Source: JANLWK01 sp031364505
GTDB lineage: Bacteria; Eisenbacteria; RBG-16-71-46
Direction: 5' to 3'
DNA: 16,212 nt
Assembly: GCA_031364505.1 (NCBI GenBank)
Contig: JANLWK010000053.1
Span: forward strand, 1 to 16,212
The position numbers were made by a program, and so were the translations under genes. The notes below the pieces were generated by a model. It searched no databases, had not been told where the DNA came from, and was given only the letters and a program-made list of their open reading frames with translations. Shown here piece after piece: positions 14,962-16,212 of this stretch (positions within the stretch are counted from its first letter, which is position 1; every line of letters starts with the position of its first letter).

Positions 14962-15100
14962 GACCCAGGACCAACCGCGCAACACGTCCAAGGCTCTTCC
15001 GGACCGGCATCCGGGCGATGTGAGTGAGGCCACAGCCGGCCACCGGACGGGCGCAACGTCGCACCCCTCCTCACGGGGGGGGGCTGCCCGGGGGTTTCGC
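14962..15100 (+). other. Leader or in-frame N-terminal extension of the NtrC-type gene, with a G9 tract
   Basis: This 139-base gap is open in frame with the next gene from an ATG at 14951. That ATG overlaps the Rcp1-type gene by 11 bases and has GGAG seven bases before it. The predicted extension of 50 residues is polar and low in complexity, and no receiver domain needs it. Nine consecutive G occupy 15075-15083, and a five-G run at 15090-15094 may serve as Shine-Dalgarno for the ATG at 15101. I treat the region as leader, but the longer reading cannot be excluded. Confidence 0.45.
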
Positions 15101-16212
15101 ATGGCGCAATTGACTGCACTGGTCGTCGACGACGACAAGAACTTTCGCGAGAGTCTCGCGGCGCTGATCGGCCGCGAGGAGTTCGACGTCGTTCAGGCCT
15201 CGTCCTACAAGGAAGCACTCGCGCGGCTCACGGAGGGCCGCCCCGACGTCGCGCTCATCGACCAGGGTCTGCCCGACGGCAACGGGCTGGACCTCATGAG
15301 CGACGAGAGCATCCCGACGAAGTGCGACTTCGTCATCATCACCGGTAACGCGTCGCTCGAGTCCGCCGTCGATTCGCTGCGCGCCGGCGCGATCGACTAT
15401 CTGACGAAGCCGATTGACCGCCCCCGGCTGAAAACGCTGCTCGCCAACGTCGCGCGCACGAACCGGCTCAAGAAGCAGGTCGAGAGCCTGCGCGAGGAGT
15501 TGCGCGAGATGGGCCGGTTTGGGCCCCTCGTCGGACGCTCGCCGTCGATGCAGCCGGTCTATGATCTGTTGAGCCGCGTGGCGCCGACGCGGGCCAGCGT
15601 GCTGCTCACCGGCGAGAGCGGGACGGGGAAAGAGCTCGCCGCGGAGACGATCCACCGTCTGAGCCGCCGCGCCGAGGGACCGTTCCTCGCCGTGAACTGC
15701 GGCGCCATCACCCAGACGCTCATCGACAGCGAGCTGTTCGGTCACGAGAAAGGCAGCTTCACCGGCGCCGACAGCGCCCGGCGTGGCTATTTCGAGCACG
15801 CTCGCGGCGGATCGCTGTTCCTCGACGAGATCACCGAGATGCCGCTCGAGTCGCAGGTCAAGCTGCTGCGTGTACTCGAGACGTCCAAGCTCCTGCGCGT
15901 CGGCGGCTCCGAGGCCGTGGACGTCGACGTCCGCCTCATCGCGGCGACGAACCGCCAGCCGCTGCAGGCGATCCGGGACGGCAAGTTGCGCGAGGATCTG
16001 TACTACCGGCTGAACGTGTTCCCGATCAGCCTGCCGCCCCTCCGGGAGCGCGGCCAGGACATCGAGCTGCTCGCCGACCACTTCCTCGCCCAGCACAACA
16101 CCCGCGAAACGACGCGCAAGCAACTGTCGGAGGATGCGCGCAAGCGCCTGCGCCACTATCCGTGGCCCGGCAACGTCCGCGAGCTCAAGAACACGATCGA
16201 GCGCGCGGCGAT
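15101..16212 (+). CDS. NtrC-type sigma-54-dependent response regulator (C-terminus beyond window)
   Basis: The window holds 370 codons of a transcriptional activator. The receiver domain (about 4-118) has VVDDDKNF, phospho-acceptor Asp54 (ALIDQGLPDG), Thr81 in IITGNAS and Lys103 in YLTKPID. After a helical linker (121-138) comes the AAA+ domain from about 143: Walker A GESGTGKE (171-178), the sigma-54 contact loop as GSFTGA (218-223, usual form GAFTGA), Walker B SLFLDEI (238-244), REDLYYRLNVFPI (298-309) and sensor II YPWPGNVREL (353-362). These indicate ATP-driven activation of sigma-54 promoters. The C-terminal Fis-type DNA-binding domain lies beyond the window. The start is placed where the receiver begins; an in-frame ATG at 14951 would add 50 residues. 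It follows the kinase and Rcp1-type genes in one probable operon and may share their kinase. Confidence 0.93.
   Translation, partial: MAQLTALVVDDDKNFRESLAALIGREEFDVVQASSYKEALARLTEGRPDVALIDQGLPDGNGLDLMSDESIPTKCDFVIITGNASLESAVDSLRAGAIDYLTKPIDRPRLKTLLANVARTNRLKKQVESLREELREMGRFGPLVGRSPSMQPVYDLLSRVAPTRASVLLTGESGTGKELAAETIHRLSRRAEGPFLAVNCGAITQTLIDSELFGHEKGSFTGADSARRGYFEHARGGSLFLDEITEMPLESQVKLLRVLETSKLLRVGGSEAVDVDVRLIAATNRQPLQAIRDGKLREDLYYRLNVFPISLPPLRERGQDIELLADHFLAQHNTRETTRKQLSEDARKRLRHYPWPGNVRELKNTIERAA

Overview
The window is high-GC bacterial chromosomal DNA with strong G/C preference at third codon positions. I see no insertion sequence, phage gene, tRNA, rRNA or CRISPR array. The gene set suggests a free-living Gram-negative: a periplasmic-glucan synthase, periplasmic BON-domain and peroxiredoxin proteins, membrane sensor proteins and a sigma-54 activator. 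A high-GC acidobacterium (Vicinamibacteria-like) or a proteobacterial/myxococcal lineage would fit, but taxonomy cannot be settled from the sequence alone.

Layout: (1) 1-2646, minus strand: the N-terminal part of a membrane sensor with a dCache-type periplasmic domain (cut by the window start), an exported Bcp/AhpC-type peroxiredoxin, and a class I SAM methyltransferase whose ribosome binding site lies inside a potential hairpin. (2) 2647-2963: divergent intergenic region. (3) 2964-4016, plus strand: an exported protein with four BON domains. (4) 4017-4106: convergent gap with two hairpins. (5) 4107-12632, minus strand: one giant gene for a cyclic beta-1,2-glucan synthase (NdvB/ChvB/Cgs family), filling over half the window. 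(6) 12633-12856: divergent regulatory region rich in inverted repeats and G tracts, with a sigma-54-like element. (7) 12857-16212, plus strand: a two-component cluster of a membrane histidine kinase, a single-domain Rcp1-type response regulator overlapping it by ATGA, and an NtrC-type sigma-54-dependent response regulator cut by the window end.

The centre reads as an envelope/osmoadaptation locus. Cyclic beta-1,2-glucans are periplasmic osmoprotectants, BON proteins (OsmY type) are periplasmic or outer-membrane stress proteins, and the divergently transcribed histidine kinase with two response regulators is a natural candidate to control ndvB. That regulatory link is inference. The most interesting unexplained signals are non-coding: the structured leader of ndvB, the dyads and -24/-12-like element before the kinase, and the hairpin over the methyltransferase ribosome binding site.
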